Positions 4,851 to 5,221 of a stretch of 5,221 nucleotides of DNA are shown one piece after another (the stretch's first letter is position 1; the number at the start of each line of letters is the position of its first letter). Origin of the DNA: Labilibaculum sp032125735 (GTDB lineage: Bacteria > Bacteroidota > Bacteroidia > Bacteroidales > Marinifilaceae); assembly GCA_032125735.1 (NCBI GenBank), contig JAQBBZ010000392.1, forward strand, positions 1 to 5,221, in the 5' to 3' direction. The translations under genes and the position numbers were made by a program. Under the pieces are notes generated by a model, which saw only the letters and a list, made by a program, of their open reading frames with translations, was not told the DNA's origin and did not search any database.

Positions 4851-5221
4851 ATGTCTCAACCAAATATTTCTCTCATTTGTTGGAAGCAACCAAATAAAAG
4901 TGGATATCCTTTAAAAATAAGAATACTTGATACGATCAATAAGAAATACACCTTAATAGGCTTGAAACTCTATTTACCAAGTTTAAAGTATTGGAATGAA
5001 GAAACAAAGGAAAATCAGAAGAAAATACGCAAGTCATTTCCTCAAAAGGCTGAATACGACAAGATTATCACAGTCAAGTTAATAGAAGCCAGTAATAAGT
5101 TTGGTTTAAAACAAACAGATAAAGAGGTCAAAGAAGAATTACATAATGGTCGTATTGATTTTATGGATGCCCTACAATTACAAATAGATGATTTAAAGGC
5201 ATTGGCTAAAATGACCTACGT
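4851..5221 (+). CDS. Tyrosine recombinase/integrase, N-terminal part (cut by the window end)
   Basis: ATG at 4851; open to the last base, giving 123 complete codons. The N-terminus (MSQPNISLICWKQPNKSG) followed by YPLKIRILDTINKKYTLIGL and LPSLKYWNEETKENQKKIRK has the layout of the arm-type DNA-binding domain of Bacteroidetes integrases: a short beta-sheet region with a conserved 'YW' turn, then a charged helix (about 70-90, AEYDKIITVKLIEASNK) and the start of the SAM-like core-binding domain (about 108 on). The catalytic R-H-R-Y domain would lie outside the window and is unseen. It has its own strong promoter and faces away from hsdM, so it probably belongs to an element extending right. An hsdS-shuffling recombinase is a less likely alternative, given the distance and intervening repeats. 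Confidence 0.8.
   Translation, partial: MSQPNISLICWKQPNKSGYPLKIRILDTINKKYTLIGLKLYLPSLKYWNEETKENQKKIRKSFPQKAEYDKIITVKLIEASNKFGLKQTDKEVKEELHNGRIDFMDALQLQIDDLKALAKMTY

Overview
The window looks like accessory or intergenic-rich DNA from a Bacteroidota chromosome. The evidence is a promoter matching the Bacteroidota form (TTTTG-N19-TATCTTTG), AT-rich leaders without clear Shine-Dalgarno sites, a Bacteroidetes-style tyrosine recombinase N-terminus, and dispersed palindromic repeats of kinds I recognise from that phylum. Only four coding regions are convincing: hsdM (minus strand), a 91-residue protein just upstream of it (minus), a 219-residue protein of unknown function (plus) and the start of a tyrosine recombinase (plus, cut by the window end).

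Layout. Positions 1-186 hold a 37-bp minisatellite that stops three bases short of the hsdM stop codon. Positions 190-2151 are a probable two-gene minus-strand unit: the 91-aa gene, then hsdM, the modification subunit of a type I restriction-modification system. hsdS and hsdR are not in the window and may lie beyond the left edge. hsdM carries two in-frame copies of a dispersed repeat near its 3' end. Positions 2152-3565 are a 1.4-kb non-coding stretch built from layered repeats: a degenerate ~21-bp array whose units switch orientation, a 131-bp nested palindrome (MITE/REP-like), two copies of a 62-bp GC-rich repeat, and a clean array of eight 21-bp units that ends 69 bp before the 219-aa gene. 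Positions 4226-4750 hold no credible gene but contain several stem-loops and a strand-biased (C-rich, G-poor) stretch. From 4751 there is a strong promoter, an 11-bp tandem duplication and the recombinase gene.

How it may fit together. hsdM and the 91-aa gene are plausibly co-transcribed. The recombinase is probably the integrase of an element extending to the right, and an inverted repeat upstream of it could be a terminator or part of a recombination site. The most unusual unit is the 8 x 21-bp array, the uncharacterised helical 219-aa protein and the hairpin-rich 3' region. The older 21-bp array about 0.8 kb upstream looks related to the clean one, so this kind of repeat may have been generated here more than once. 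No function is assigned to that unit.
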